DNA from: Portunus trituberculatus
Lineage: Eukaryota; Arthropoda; Malacostraca; Decapoda; Portunidae
NCBI RefSeq assembly: GCF_017591435.1
Contig: NC_059304.1
Location: 29,260,520-29,324,519 of the forward strand
DNA length: 64,000 nucleotides
Direction: 5' to 3'
Shown here one piece after another: positions 9,421 through 20,873 of this stretch. The position numbers and the translations under genes are program-made. Position 1 is the first letter of the stretch, and each line of letters opens with the position of its first letter. The notes under the pieces are model-generated. The model was not told the origin of the DNA. It ran no database searches and saw nothing but the letters and a program-made list of their open reading frames with translations.

Positions 9421-10004
9421 TTAAGTTCGAGCCCACTGTATTGTTGCATATTCAAGCCTCGGTCTTATCATTGCAGTAATTATTTTCTTCATCATTTCTT
9501 CATCTAGATATACGAACGCCACTCTTATGTTCCTCAATAAGTTCAATACTTCTCCAATTATTTTGTTTATATGTCTCTCTGGCGATAGGTCATTGGTAAT
9601 TGTCACCCCAAGGTCTTTTTCTTCATGACTGGTTTTATGTCTTCATTTCCTATCTTGTACATACTCCTGATTCTTCTTTCACTCTTGCCAAACTCTATTT
9701 TCTTGCATTTTGTCGTGTTGAACTCCATTTGCCATGTACAGCTCCATTTCCATATTCTGTCCAAGTCTTCCTGGAGTAGTTCGCAATCTTTGTCACATCT
9801 CACTTTTCTTAACAATTTTGCATCGCCTGCAAATAGGCTCACATAACTGGACACCCCATCCACCATGTCATTTATGTAGACTGCGAACATTACTGGTGCC
9901 AACACTGATCCCTGTGGAACTCCACTCTCCACCAATCCCCATTCTGATGGTCTGTCCTTAATTATTGTTCTCATTTCTCTTCCTACCAAAAGTCTTCCAT
10001 CCAT
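9421..10004 (-). pseudogene. A1 RT palm and C-terminal region
   Basis: Two overlapping frames (9603-10004, 9421-9606). The first carries S-G-V-P-Q-G-S-V-L-A-P and then L-F-A-G-D-A-K-L. The catalytic motif is normally F-A-D-D in this family (A2 and A3), so the first Asp is Gly here and this copy could not polymerise. The second frame continues T-I-T-N-D-L-S-P-E-R-H, then M-I-R-P-R-L-E-Y. A 1-base slip separates them. Confidence 0.85.
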
Positions 10005-10720
10005 TTTAGTAAACTGCCATGCACTCCTCCTACCATTTCAAGTTTCCAGATCAGTCTCTGGTGTGGTACCTTATCAAAGGCCTTTTTTAAATCCAGATAT
10101 ATTCCATCAGCCCAACCATCTCTTTCCTGTATTACATCTATCACCCTCGAATAGTAACATATCAGGTTTGTCGTGCATGAACGCCCTTTCCTAAAACCAA
10201 ATTGACACTCACAAAGTATGTCATTTTTCTCCAAGAAGTCTGTCCATCTAGTCTTCACCACCCTCTCACACATCTTAGCTACCACACTTGTAAGTGACAC
10301 TGGTCTATAGTTCAATGGGTCTCTCTTGTTACCTGATTTATAGATTGGGACAATGTTAGCTCTTTTCCAGTCTTGGGGCACTACGCCTTCCCTTAATGAG
10401 GCATCAATTACTTCACAAACTTTTTCTGCCAATTGCTCCCTGCATTCTCTTAAAATCCATCCTGATACCCCATCAGGTCCCACAGCTTTTCTCACTTCTA
10501 AACTCCCCATCATGTTCTTGATCTCCTCCACAGTTACTTGAAACTCCTTCATAATCCCTTTCTGTTCCATTACCAGTGGTTTGTCAAAAGCAGTCTCCTT
10601 TGTGAATACCTTCCGAAAGCATCCATTCATAGCCTCTGCCATTTCCCTGGGATCTTCACTGTATACTCCATTTACTTCTAAACTTTCAATACTTTCTCTA
10701 TTTTTGATGTTGTTGTTCAC
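9983..10720 (-). pseudogene. A1 RT fingers and palm (N-terminal part)
   Basis: 245 codons: linker end, G-P-D-G-V-S-G-W, Y-R-P-V-S-L-T-S-V, Q-F-G-F-R-K-G-R-S and L-D-L-K-K-A-F-D-K-V, so motif A with its Asp is intact. It ends at a TAG after M-E-D-F-W because a T run is one base short (complementary AAAA at 9988-9991). The rest of the RT continues in another frame. The same break occurs in A2 and A3. Confidence 0.9.
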
Positions 10721-11192
10721 ATGTCTGTAAAAAGCCTTGGTTGGTCTTTACATTTATCAATTATATCCTTTTCTTGTTTCTTTCTTTCTTCTCTTCTAAT
10801 CAACACATATTCATTTCTTGCTCTTTTGTAACTTTCCCACTGCTTAATCCGTCTTTTCCTTCTCCACCTCTTCCATGCATCCTCTTTTCTTGTTCTAGCC
10901 TTTTCACATCTATCGTTAAACCAGTCCTGCTTTCCAACTTCTATGTTGTCTTATTGGTACAAATTTTTCTCACCTTCTTTGTATATTTTTATAAATTCCT
11001 TCCACTTTTCATTTGCTCCTTAGCACTCTTGAATTTCATCCAATTTGTCTCTTGAAAGAATTTCTTTAGGTTTCCAAAATCTGTCTTGGCATAATTCCAT
11101 CTTCCCACTTTATATTCTTCATTTCTTCTAGATTTCTCTTCGTCTATCACCTTGAACTCCAAAACTGCATGATCACTCTTGCTAAAGGGCAC
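10721..11192 (-). pseudogene. A1 endonuclease end and linker
   Basis: It carries S-D-H-A-V-L-E-F (the C-terminal endonuclease motif), then the W-N-Y-A-K-T-D-F linker and a basic, poorly conserved stretch up to the RT. It is frame-broken near 10989 and again near 10740. Confidence 0.7.
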
Positions 11193-11524
11193 TCCACCCT
11201 CATCTCCTCAATGACCATTGGCTCTGTACTAAAGACCAAGTCCAGTCTTGACGATGCTCCCTCTCCTCCAAACCTAGTATCTTCTTTGACCCACTGAGTT
11301 AACACATTTTCCATTGCCAGTGTCAATAGTGTATTTCCCCATGTTGTCTCTGATCCTTCCATTGACCAGTCCTCCCAACACACCTCTTTACAATTAAAAT
11401 CTCCCATCATTATAGTTCGTTCACAGCCACCCAACATTTCTTCCAGACATGTTCCTGTATCACTTATCATTTCTTCATATTCCTGTACTGACCATGCATT
11501 TGTCTTAGGTGGTACGTACACCAC
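11147..11524 (-). pseudogene. A1 endonuclease C-terminal half
   Basis: It reads Y-V-P-P-K-T-N-A-W, M-M-G-D-F-N-C-K-E-V (the G-D-F-N catalytic core), S-R-L-D-L-V-F-S, then shifts out of frame just before S-D-H. It is the endonuclease that nicks target DNA in APE-type non-LTR elements. A3 has the longer intact run through S-D-H, which shows this break is private to A1. Confidence 0.85.
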
Positions 11525-11880
11525 TATGTAGTGCCTCTTTTTCCTTCATTAGTTTCTGCTCTGATCTTTAGCACTTCTGCCTTTCCCATACCTTTTTCAC
11601 TTGATCCACCTTTATATCTTTTTAACCAGCAACATCACTCCTCCTCCCATCTTACCTACTCTATTTCTTTTCCAAACGTTATATTTCCTTCTCCAACCTT
11701 CATCAGGTCTTCTCCTCTCTCAGTTTTGTTTCAGTAAGACCCACAATATCTGGGTTCTTGTCCCTCAAGTAATCGTTGAGTTCTAAAATCCCGATATCAC
11801 TCCATTTATGTTGGAATACATTACATTTCGCTCATATGTAAGTTTCTTTAGTCCTTTCTTGCTGTACTTTTCTGGGTTAT
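11525..11880 (-). pseudogene. A1 endonuclease N-terminal half
   Basis: Degenerate frames give M-Y-S-N-I-N-G near 11815, D-I-V-G-L-T-E-T-K-L near 11740 (metal-binding Glu) and G-K-M-G-G-G-V-M near 11650. Stops and slips prevent a single frame. Confidence 0.65.
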
Positions 11881-11889
11881 GAACCACTT

Positions 11890-12838
11890 CCTCAGTCTCA
11901 TATCCAAGATTCTCCAGAAAACTCTTTCTTCTCTCTTCTGTCCTCTCTTCATTTTTTTCAAAGCCTCCTTTCTCAACTCATTTAACATTTCTCTTCCTTT
12001 TCACCGAGATCTCTTCTCAACCAAATCTTCCTTGTTGTTTCCTGCTGGGCTAGCCTCCATGACTTCTCCACCAATTCATCTACATCCTTTTGTGACTTAA
12101 GTTTGATTCTTATTGGCCTCATACCTTCTCTTGTGAACTTTCCAATTCTATGGAAGTCCTCTATTTCTTGTACTAGGTCTTTTCCTCCTCTTGCACCACA
12201 TTAATGATATTATTTATCACCTTTTTATGTTTTTCTCTCTCCATTTTACTCGGTGTCTTATCCTCCTCCACACCAAATATCACCACACATCTCTTTTGTC
12301 TACAGTTTCCTCACCAATGTCTCATTTGACTTAATAACCTTCACCACTTTCTCAGCTATCTTCTCTTCTATGATCTGTTGATCTATAATTTCAGCAAGGC
12401 CCAAAGTTTTCTCCCTGACTCTTTGATTTCCTTTTCCAGACTTGCAACTTTGTAATTTACCTCCTTTCTTTCCACTTCCTGACTTTTTTTCCATTCAGCC
12501 TGCTTCTCCATCACTTTTCCTAGAGATTCTCCACATTTTTCGCAATTCACTTTAATTAGCTTAACTTCCTCTTTCAGTGCTGCATTTTCCTTCTTCATAT
12601 CGGCACAGTCTCTCTTTACATTGTCATAACTCGTTTCCAGGCCCTCATACTTTTCAAACAGTTTTTCAATTTTACCTTCTAACTCCAGAATTTTCTTCAC
12701 ATAAGCGCTCTTCTCCATTATTCCTTGAAACCCTGTGAAGTCTGATTCCTCTTTCGAGTTCACGGCCGCCATGTTGCGCAGACGTAAACAAACCAGCTGA
12801 TGGCTCAAACGCAGGCTACAGTTTATATTTACCTTCAC
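11890..12838 (-). pseudogene. A1 ORF1, coiled coil plus C-terminal domain
   Basis: The N-terminal part (12383-12838) begins at the ATGGCGGCC Met. It has a long Lys/Glu coiled coil, including a C-x-x-C pair (E-K-C-G-E-S) between coil segments. A slip near 12400 moves into 12300-12494. The C-terminal domain (12290-11890) has V-V-I-F-G-V-E-E-D, D-F-H-R-I-G-K-F, R-P-I-R-I-K-L-K-S and R-R-D-L-G-E-K-E-R-E, resembling the RNA-binding C-terminal fold of L1/CR1 ORF1 proteins. The role is inferred from that family resemblance. Confidence 0.75.
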
Positions 12839-12840
12839 TG

Positions 12841-12990
12841 GACATTATTTTGCTAATCAACAGTTAACATGACTATATGGAGACGGGACAAACATTACCA
12901 GCTCCTTTCCCACCTTGGTTACTCTTAGGTAACTGTAGAATTATAGATGATTGCTCTGAGCTCAGCGACCACCTCCGCCATCGATGTCCC
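12841..12990 (+). other. Junction between A1 and F; possible CR1-like tail remnant
   Basis: TATGGAGACGGGAC at 12875-12889 followed by GCTCCTTTCCC and TTAGGTAAC resembles a family A/B 3' tail on the plus strand, but is degenerate. The remainder, up to the TG tract, is unrecognised. Confidence 0.35.

Positions 12991-13056
<66 letters not shown>
12991..13056. repeat. Compound (GT)n(GA)n array
   Basis: 22 bp of GT followed by 44 bp of GA sits exactly where the 5' end of element F becomes recognisable. Confidence 0.9.
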
Positions 13057-13063
<7 letters not shown>

Positions 13064-13781
13064 AGATCTCAATCACCACCTGGAAAGAGACGCCTACGAG
13101 AATCTCCTGGAGGTGCAGGGTCTGACAGATCATGTCACCTTCCCCACACATGAACGAGGAGGGACATTAGACCCTGTCATCTCAGACTACCAGGAGGACA
13201 AGCTTCAGTGTCATCAGCTGGGGCTCGTGGGCAGCTCTGATCATCACGCTGTACTGACACAGCTGGAAGTGGGCGTGGCTCGGGACGAGGCCACCACCCG
13301 CACCATCTGGCTGTGGAACAAAGCAGACTGGGCTTCCCTGCGCCGCGACCTGACCCACACCCCATGGGCCACTCTGCTACAGGGAGGAGCAGAGAGTGAA
13401 GCACTTGCACTTACCTCTCACCTTCTCGCCCTCCAGAGACGCCACGTCCCACACAGGGAATACACCACCAGACCGACGGATCAGCCATGGTTTGGCTACC
13501 GTTGCCGTGTTGCTGCTGAGGCAAAGTATGCTGCCTGGCTCCGCTACAAGAGGAACCCGACTCGGCGCAACAAGGACTTGCATAGGGCTGCATGCAGGAG
13601 GATGGTGGTAACCAGCAAGTGGGCCTTAAAAAAGTGGGAGGAAAGCCTGCGCCGGAAACTGTGTGGCACTGGCGTAGGAAACAAAACTTGGTGGTCCCTT
13701 GTTAAGGACAAACAGGAACTGGCCACCAAGAATCCATCCCTCCCTCAGCAAGCAGGACGGTACTGTCGCCACCAGCAGTAA
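13057..13781 (+). pseudogene. F endonuclease C-terminus and linker
   Basis: It reads V-G-D-L-N-H-H-L at the microsatellite border (the G-D-x-N core), then G-T-L-D-P-V-I-S-D and S-S-D-H-H-A-V-L, so the C-terminal catalytic His motif is present. A long linker follows with R-N-P-T-R-R-N-K and K-T-W-W-S-L-V-K-D-K. The frame stops at 13781. The endonuclease N-terminus is lost beyond the repeat. Confidence 0.85.
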
Positions 13782-13899
13782 GGAGAGGGCACAGTTGCTG
13801 GCTTCCTTGTTTGCTGGAAAAATGAAGGTGGGAATCCACAGCAGCCACCGCCTCAGCTGGTCCAGCAATGTGAGAAGACTGTCACCATGGTGGAGGTGA

Positions 13900-14134
13900 C
13901 GCATCAGCAGGTGAAGCGATTATTGCGGGGCTGGACACACAGAAAGCTACCGGCCCTGATGACATCAGCCCGCACCTGCTGAAGCGATGCTCCCAGGAAC
14001 TGGCTGCCCTCTCACCCAAGTCTTCACAACTTGTGTACGGGAAAACGTCTGGCCTTCAGTGTGGAAGGAGGCTCGAGTAGTTCCTACACAAAAAGCTCCA
14101 GGACGGACCCAAAAACTACAGACCCATATCCCTG
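13900..14134 (+). pseudogene. F RT, finger region, frame-broken
   Basis: A-T-G-P-D-D-I-S-P-H-L-L-K near 13945 is the RT finger motif. W-P-S-V-W-K-E-A-R-V-V-P near 14050 is the next block. Several indels shift the frame between these and the long frame that starts at 14135. Confidence 0.75.
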
Positions 14135-14851
14135 TTGTCAGTGGTGGGTAAAGTGTTTGAGAGGGTCGTGGCAGAGGTGGTGTGTAGCCATCTCAAGGAC
14201 AATGCCCTCCTCTCAGACCAACAGTTTGGGTTCAGACCTGGAAGGTCAACCTCCGACCTAATGATGCTTCTCACCAGGCAGTGGCAGGACGCCCTCGACG
14301 ACGGCAAGGACACTATAGTGGTTGCTTTGGACATAGCTGGAGCTTTTGATAAAGTATGGCACAACGGATTACTGGAAAAGCTTCGTGCTAAAGGCATCCA
14401 GGGTGGCTTGCTACGACTCCTGGGAAATTACCTGCAGGACAGAAGCCTCAAGGTGGTTGTCAACGGGCAAACATCTGAGTCCCTGCCTGTGGAGGCATCA
14501 GTGCCACAGGGTTCAATTCTTGGCCCACTCCTGTGGAATATCTATGTGGATGATCTTCTCCAGCTACTGCCAGGAGTCAAGGCCTATGCTGATGACTGCA
14601 CCCTCTCCTATACCTATCCACGCCAGGACAGTGGGCGGGCTGCTGAGGCCATCAATCAGCAGCTACGAGTGATAGAGGAGTGGGGTGCTCGCTGGCAAGT
14701 GACATTCGCGCCGGAGAAGACACAGGCAATGGTTGTCTCTCGGTCCCCAGCCGCCATGGCAGCAATGGCAGGAAAGTTGTCTTTGGCGCTGCTGCTCTCC
14801 CACTCCAAGATGACGTCAAGATACTTGGAGTGGAGGTGGATCGAGGGCTGA
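14135..14851 (+). pseudogene. F RT palm, catalytic core
   Basis: 238 codons: K-V-F-E-R-V-V, D-Q-Q-F-G-F-R-P-G-R-S, V-A-L-D-I-A-G-A-F-D-K-V-W (motif A), V-P-Q-G-S-I-L-G-P and A-Y-A-D-D-C-T-L (motif C). Both catalytic Asp of Y-A-D-D are present. A frameshift near 14760 takes the reading out of frame before the thumb. Confidence 0.9.
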
Positions 14852-15365
14852 GGTTTGACAGCCATGTCAAATCCATTGCCAAGAAAGCCTCTCACAGGAT
14901 CTCCGCTCTCAGAAGGATCGCCAGTTTCCTCGACAGGAAGGGAGACTGCTGCTGTACAAGGCACAGGTGCGGCCCCACCTTGAGTACGCAGCTCTCTCCT
15001 GGATGTCCTGTGCCGCCACACACAGAAGGAGACTGGACAGCATCCAACGCCGCGCCATACGGCTAGTAGATGCTGCAATACCACCTCACCCAGAGCCTGA
15101 GCGTCCTCTTGATTCACTGGAACACCGCAGAGATGTGGCGGCGATCGTAGTGTTCCATAAGGCACAGGTGCAAAGAGTGCCACATCTGGCAGGGCTGCGT
15201 CATCCTCTGAGAGTCACCGCACGGAGCACGAGAACGGTGCTCAATGGTGGTGACGCCGTAGAGGTGCCGCGATCCCACGGTGTCAGCATCAACGCACCTT
15301 CGCAGGACGCGTCTCCAGGATGTGGAACTTGTTCACGGCCGCGGTGCCTCACGTCCAGGAGATGA
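14790..15365 (+). pseudogene. F RT thumb and C-terminal region
   Basis: It reads L-G-V-E-V-D-R-G-L-R-F-D-S-H near 14825, then R-P-H-L-E-Y-A-A-L-S-W, R-R-L-D-S-I-Q-R-R-A-I-R-L and L-E-H-R-R-D-V-A in the frame 14967-15365. This is the usual post-RT part of jockey-like ORF2. It is broken around 14940 and again near 15330. Confidence 0.8.
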
Positions 15366-15439
15366 ACACACACAGTGTCAAACTGATGGCACATAAGTGG
15401 AGACAGACACTGCCAACTCCTCTGACACTCTTTGTGACG

Positions 15440-16170
<731 letters not shown>

Positions 16171-17019
16171 GGAACATAAGGGTTAACGAAGTTTTATCCA
16201 GGTAATTTTTTCTAGGGTTAACGAAGTTTTATCCAGGTAATTTTTTCTAAGTTTCAAAGGCCCACCATATCACACAAGCCGACAGGCTTTTGAATACACC
16301 AGCGCCTCTCGTGGACAACACGCGTATCACTTACTGTTCAAAACTAACAGTGTCAGCAGCAGCTACTCTTCCCTCGCTCAATTTACCACCAAAACGCCCT
16401 GCAATGTCGCCTAGTGTTGCTAAGAAGACCAGGAAGTCTTTTACTCTCGAAGTGAAGCTGGATATTATTCACAGACACGAGAGAGGCGAGAAAACTAATA
16501 GCATCTGCTGTCTCTACTATTTTGAAGTCAGCAGACTCTATTAAGAAGACTGGTGAGACCGTATCTTCCTTGCAAGCTAAAAGAACCACCTGAACTCGTG
16601 ACTACAATGGATAAAATGGAAAGCCTTGTGGAAATATGGTACATAAGTTTTGTATGTGATACAATGATGTGCCCTTTGTTTACATTCCACAGGTTGCTGG
16701 TTAATGTTTTTCCAGTTTCACTCTCCCTCCCTTCATAAATCTAAGACCATCAACATTATAGTTATGTACATACATACATTAGTGTACATTATAATGACTT
16801 AAATTAAACTGCCTAAATGTTTAACTTCATAATTTTTACTTTCAAAAAACCTTTCACTGTACTATGATGCACTCTCGCTTTGTTTACTCTCAATGGAAGT
16901 TCAAGTCAGGGGTTAAACTTGTTATAATCAGTTCGCTTAACGAAGTTTCGCTTAACGAAGTTTCGCTTAACGAAGGGTTTTTTAGGAACGTAACCCCTTC
17001 GTTAAGCGGGGGTTGCCTG
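16171..17019 (+). mobile_element. Tigger-like family T, internally deleted (T2)
   Basis: The right TIR reads CAGGCAACCCCCGCTTAACG on the minus strand and ends at 17019, followed by TA. The left TIR is missing; instead a 40-bp piece (GTTAACGAAGTTTTATCCAG...) occurs twice in tandem at 16173-16250. The interior joins the transposase N-terminus straight to 3' sequence (AAAGCCTTGTGGAAATATGG), so most of the transposase is deleted. Confidence 0.8.
16406..16506 (+). pseudogene. Family T transposase N-terminus (psq-type HTH)
   Basis: Beginning ATGTCGCCTAGTGTT, it encodes K-K-T-R-K-S-F-T-L-E-V-K-L-D-I-I-H-R-H-E-R-G-E-K as scattered residues. This is the start of the CENP-B/pogo-type DNA-binding domain of Tigger transposases. 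It breaks off after about 33 codons at the internal deletion. T3 has the same region with changes. Confidence 0.75.
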
Positions 17020-17792
17020 TACTATATTTGATGGCTCATAAGATGCACCTTTTCTCCAAAAAAAAAAAAAAGTCTCAAGAAATGAACCTATGTCCTATTA
17101 AGCCAAGGTCAGCATTGAGGAAGTGGTTGGTGGTAAGTCTATGACAACAGAGGCTCTAAAATCAAACCCCAGATTTTGCACATGTAAACAAAGTGATAAT
17201 TGGTACTACACCACAAAACAACTCTTTTATCCAAGGTAACTATATATAATAGGTCATACTTACTGGTAATTCACATAGAATGACACCAGTCAGAAAGAAT
17301 TTGCCTATGTGACACTGTACCACAAGAACCAAAACAAACACACAGTCGGTGATCTTGATCTTGACATGGGCAAGCTTCACTGTGCTCTTTACAATGTGAT
17401 GCTGTTACTCCTTGAGGTAAGCTACACTTTCATACAAGTCAAATTGGACCTATCTTTTAGTATTGTTATCTTGAATAGAAGTAAAAACAAATTATAAAAA
17501 AAAAAGAAAAATTATGATTACCTCTGTAGTCTCACCCTGTCACTACCAAAGCCTTATGCCAGGTATAAGTTTACATCTCACAAGGATTTGTACCTAGACT
17601 ACTAGCAAATATTATGTTTTTAAATGCAAAATATTAGGATCTAATATAATGGAAATGCATGTGAATCTTCAAATGTCAAGTGAAATCCTTCACTTCATAT
17701 TCAGAGCTTTATCTTTCTTTTCCATTTCAATATCTGCCAAAACTGAGTGTGCCTTATGACTCCATGTGTCTTATGAGACATCAAATACAGTA
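17020..17792. mobile_element. Family K TIR element (K1)
   Basis: The ends are TATATTTGATGGCTCATAAG at left and, on the minus strand, TACTGTATTTGATGTCTCAT at right. It is related to K2 at 62613-63320 in the opposite orientation: both hold a GATCTTGATCTTGAC segment and a CCAGGTATAAGTTTACATCTC-like segment. No transposase frame was found. It directly adjoins T2, sharing the TA. Confidence 0.65.
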
Positions 17793-17939
17793 AAATTGGA
17801 CAATTTTCAGTTTAACACACCCAACGATTTTCTCATGCTGCATATGTTTCTCTGGTGAGACATGTGAAATGATTGATGTCCTACATAATTTCCTTCACTA
17901 TTAGATAGTTTTCACACTATGACTCTTTTCAATTTAAGC
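17793..17939. other. Short unrecognised spacer
   Basis: AT-rich, no recognised feature before copy C. Confidence 0.3.
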
Positions 17940-18678
17940 TTACCTCTCAAATTAAAGAGTTATTTTGATGAAATTGAGTGGAGTAATATTATGTGCAGGA
18001 AGACTGTACAAGAGAAATATGATATATTCTTACAAAAATACAATGAAGGAGTAAAAAAGTTTGTTCCTGTTTATAGTTCAGAAAAAAATACATGTATGGT
18101 ACAATGCTAGATGCTTACAAGCAAAAAAAAGCAAAGAATAAAGCGTAGAAAAATCATTTAAAGCAGGGAAATGACTATAATAGTCGGCAGTAAAAGATAC
18201 TAGAAATGAATATATTAGAGTAAGGAGAGAGGAAGAAAGAAAGTTTGAGAAAGATGTGGATAAAAGCAAGGATGAACCCAAACTTTTCTACAAGTTTATA
18301 AACAGCAAAACAAATAATAAGGAAACAATTGAAAAAATAATTAAAGAAGGAAAGACATACCAAACAGAGAAAGAAATGTGTGAAATAATGAATGAAAGCT
18401 TCAAAACGGTATTCAATGAAGATGATGATTTCACAGAACCTAATAGGACTTTGAATTGCCAAGGATTACAGGAGGTTGCAGTGCACAAAGAGGATATTGG
18501 AAGATTACTGGACAGGTTGGAAGTCAGAAAAGCAATGGGGCCAGATGGTGTATCAGGCTGGGTGTTAAAAGAATGTAAAGAGCAAGTACTGGATCCAATT
18601 TGGGAAATAATTAAAAGTTCAATAAATGAAGGGAAAGTTCCACAAGAGTGGGAGACCCAATGTAATATTGATATTTAA
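17940..18678 (+). pseudogene. C linker and RT fingers
   Basis: An early linker frame (17919-18110) carries T-V-Q-E-K-Y-D-I-F-L. After several breaks, 18256-18678 reads K-L-F-Y-K-F-I-N-S-K, then A-M-G-P-D-G-V-S-G-W-V-L. A frameshift near 18655 moves the reading to the next frame. Confidence 0.8.
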
Positions 18679-19732
18679 AGGAGGAAAGGCAACTGAACCA
18701 CTAAACTACAGACCAGTGTCACTTACAAGTGTCGTAGGGAAGTTATGTGAAATAATTATCAAAGAAAAGTGGGTTAAATTTTTAAAAGAGGAGCAAGTCA
18801 TATCGAACAGACAATCTGGATTCAGGACAGGGCAGTCATGTGTATCAAATCTAATAAGCTTCTACTTAAGAGTTATTGCAGGACTTGAAAACATATCGAA
18901 CAGACAATCTGGATTCAGGACAGGGCAGTCATGTGTATCAAATCTAATAAGCTTCTACTTAAGAGTTATTGCAGGACTTGAAAACAGAGATGGATGGGTA
19001 GACACAGTATACCTGGACATTAAAAAGGCATTTGATAAAGTCCCTAAAGGAAGACTTCTTTGGAAACTAGAGAACATAGGAGGACCCCGTGGAACCTTGT
19101 TTGAATGGACAAGAGATTATTTGAAGGATAGGGAAATGAGAACTGTGATCTGAGATACATACTCATCTTGGAGTAAAGTAACTAGCGGAGTGCCACAAGG
19201 GTCAGTGTTAGCCCCCATTATGTTTCAAGTTTATGTAAACGACATTCACATTGGGATAAACAGCTATATGAATTTATTCACTGATGATGCAAAGTTATCA
19301 AAAGTTATCAAAACCAGAGAGGACAGTCTACTGTTACAGGAAGATTTAAACAAGAACTATGAATGGAGCAAGAAGTGGAAATTGGAGTTTAATGCCAAGA
19401 AATGTCACATAATGGAACTAGGAAAGAGTACAAGAAGACCAGTATGGAACTATTTAATGGGACAAGAGCAAATAACGAAGACAAATGAGGAAAAAGATCT
19501 TGGAGTGATCATACAAGAAAATCTGATCTCTGATAAACACATAATCAAGATATTTGGACTATCATACAAGATGTTGACTAATATAAGAGTGGCATTTCAT
19601 TACATGGATAAAGATATGATGAAAAAAATCATCATAAGCATGATACGCCTCAGGCTGGAATATGCAGAAATGGTATGGTCTCCAAGCTCTAAAAGATATA
19701 AGAAAACTGGAAAGGTTATAAAAGATTGCTAA
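18626..19732 (+). pseudogene. C RT palm and thumb, with internal duplication
   Basis: It reads L-N-Y-R-P-V-S-L-T-S-V, a 31-residue block starting I-S-N-R-Q-S-G-F-R-T-G-Q-S that occurs twice in tandem, then D-I-K-K-A-F-D-K-V, S-G-V-P-Q-G-S and F-T-D-D-A-K-L. Both catalytic Asp are present. One in-frame TGA at 19151-19153 replaces a likely Arg codon, and reading resumes in the same frame. The duplication keeps frame but would insert 31 residues in the fingers. Confidence 0.9.
18799..18984 (+). repeat. 93-bp tandem duplication in RT
   Basis: 18799-18891 and 18892-18984 are identical by eye. Period 93 bp equals 31 codons. Confidence 0.95.
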
Positions 19733-19736
19733 ACAG

Positions 19737-20138
19737 ATGGTGCCGGAATTAAAGGACCTCACATATAAAGAACGACTGAAGGAAATGGGACTGCCAACCT
19801 TACAGGATAGAAGAGAACGTGGGGACCAAATAACAATGTATAAGATAGTAAATGATATTGAAAAAATAGACAAAGAAGACCTGGTGCTGTTGGCAGAAGA
19901 AGATGGAAGGACAAGAGGACATGAAAAGAAGATCAGGATGAGGCAGTGTGTGAAGGATGTTGGAAAATACAGTTTTCCAAACAGAACAGTGGAAAAATGG
20001 AATGCATTGGATAAGGAAATTGTCGCAGCACATAGTGTGCATAACTTTAAAGAAAAACTAGATAAATGGAGATATGGAGACAGGACACTATTAGCCCTGG
20101 TCAAACCCTGTACAATACAACTAGGTAAATACAACTAG
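19737..20138 (+). pseudogene. C ORF2 C-terminal region
   Basis: It reads M-V-P-E-L-K-D-L-T-Y-K-E-R-L, P-T-L-Q-D-R-R-E-R-G-D-Q-I and W-N-A-L-D-K-E-I-V, ending R-Y-G-D-R as in families A and B. It is one base out of frame with the RT part. Confidence 0.85.
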
Positions 20139-20148
20139 GTATATACAC

Positions 20149-20444
20149 ACACAGTAAAAGTCTGTTAATCTGAATTCCAATGATCTAAATTTCCAAATTA
20201 TCCAAATTTTGGTGGTGAAAAAAAATTAATATATTGCCAAAATTAGGTCTCTGCACAAATTCTAACCATGCACCATATGCACCTTTGCCGTGAGGGTGGA
20301 AATAGACGCTGCTGTCAATTCTCCCCTATAGTCCTCCAAATCTAAACACAGTATTCTGGCTGGTCTCCATTGGGAATAGTAGGCATTCCAGCGCTGCCAA
20401 GTCTACGTGAAGTATCGAATTAAAGCATCATGTATATAAGTAAG
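20149..20444 (+). mobile_element. TIR element fragment (M), left end
   Basis: CAGTAAAAGTCTGTTAATCT starts in the (AC)n end of copy C. The next 250 bp match nothing else here and carry no frame. The right end is lost where B2 begins. The terminus style is pogo/Tigger-like. Confidence 0.45.
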
Positions 20445-20822
20445 AGGCATATAAAATGCTTCTTCTGGTCCCATTGCCTTTTCTTCATCCAGTTCCTTCA
20501 TTAATTCTTTTATTTCAGGCTTGGTTCCTTCAATCTCTTCCATATAGATGGTCTCTCTATTACCCTGTGGTCTTTCAAATTTGGATTCCTTAGTAAAGAC
20601 CTCTTTGAATATATTATTTAACAGTTCTGCCATACTTTTTGGGTCTTCCATCATCCCATTTTCTCCTTTTAACCTTTCTATTGTTTCTTTTTGTCTTATT
20701 TTTCCATTTATGAATCTGTAAAACAATTTTGGTTGCTCCTTGCATTTTTCAACTATGTTCTTTTCATAGATCCTCTCCTCTTCCTTCCTCACTTTAACAT
20801 ATTCATTTCTTGCTATCTTCAA
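20445..20822 (-). pseudogene. B2 linker and RT start
   Basis: It reads P-K-L-F-Y-R-F-I-N-G-K-I-R-Q-K-E-T-I-E-R-L, F-K-E-V-F-T-K-E-S-K and L-D-E-E-K-A-M-G-P, then enters non-homologous sequence. No catalytic motif remains. Confidence 0.8.
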
Positions 20823-20873
20823 GTTTACCTTATTTACAGCACTAATTTTATTTCTCCTTCACCTTTTCCATGC

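Larger units (their letters stand above)
9208..12840 (-). mobile_element. CR1-like family A, near-full copy (A1)
   Basis: The most complete A copy: a short 5' leader, ORF1 starting at 12772 (ATGGCGGCC), endonuclease, RT and the tail ACAATTAGGTAAATA twice. The 3' UTR and the end of ORF2 are damaged: compared with A2 and A3, two blocks are replaced by TG tracts (around 9258 and at 9282-9317). Point frameshifts break ORF2 into several frames. It is about 97-99% alike A2 and A3 by eye. Confidence 0.85.
17940..20148 (+). mobile_element. CR1-like family C, 5'-truncated (plus strand)
   Basis: The only substantial CR1-like copy on the plus strand. It starts in the linker after the endonuclease, covers the whole RT, and ends with ACAACTAGGTAAATA, a second diverged unit and a short (AC)n. 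Related to A and B but clearly distinct in sequence. Confidence 0.85.

Noticed and set aside
9625..9961. Plus-strand frames opposite the CR1-like RTs as membrane proteins
   Set aside because: Ser/Leu/Phe-rich antisense shadows of Lys/Glu-rich ORFs; they recur identically opposite each A copy.
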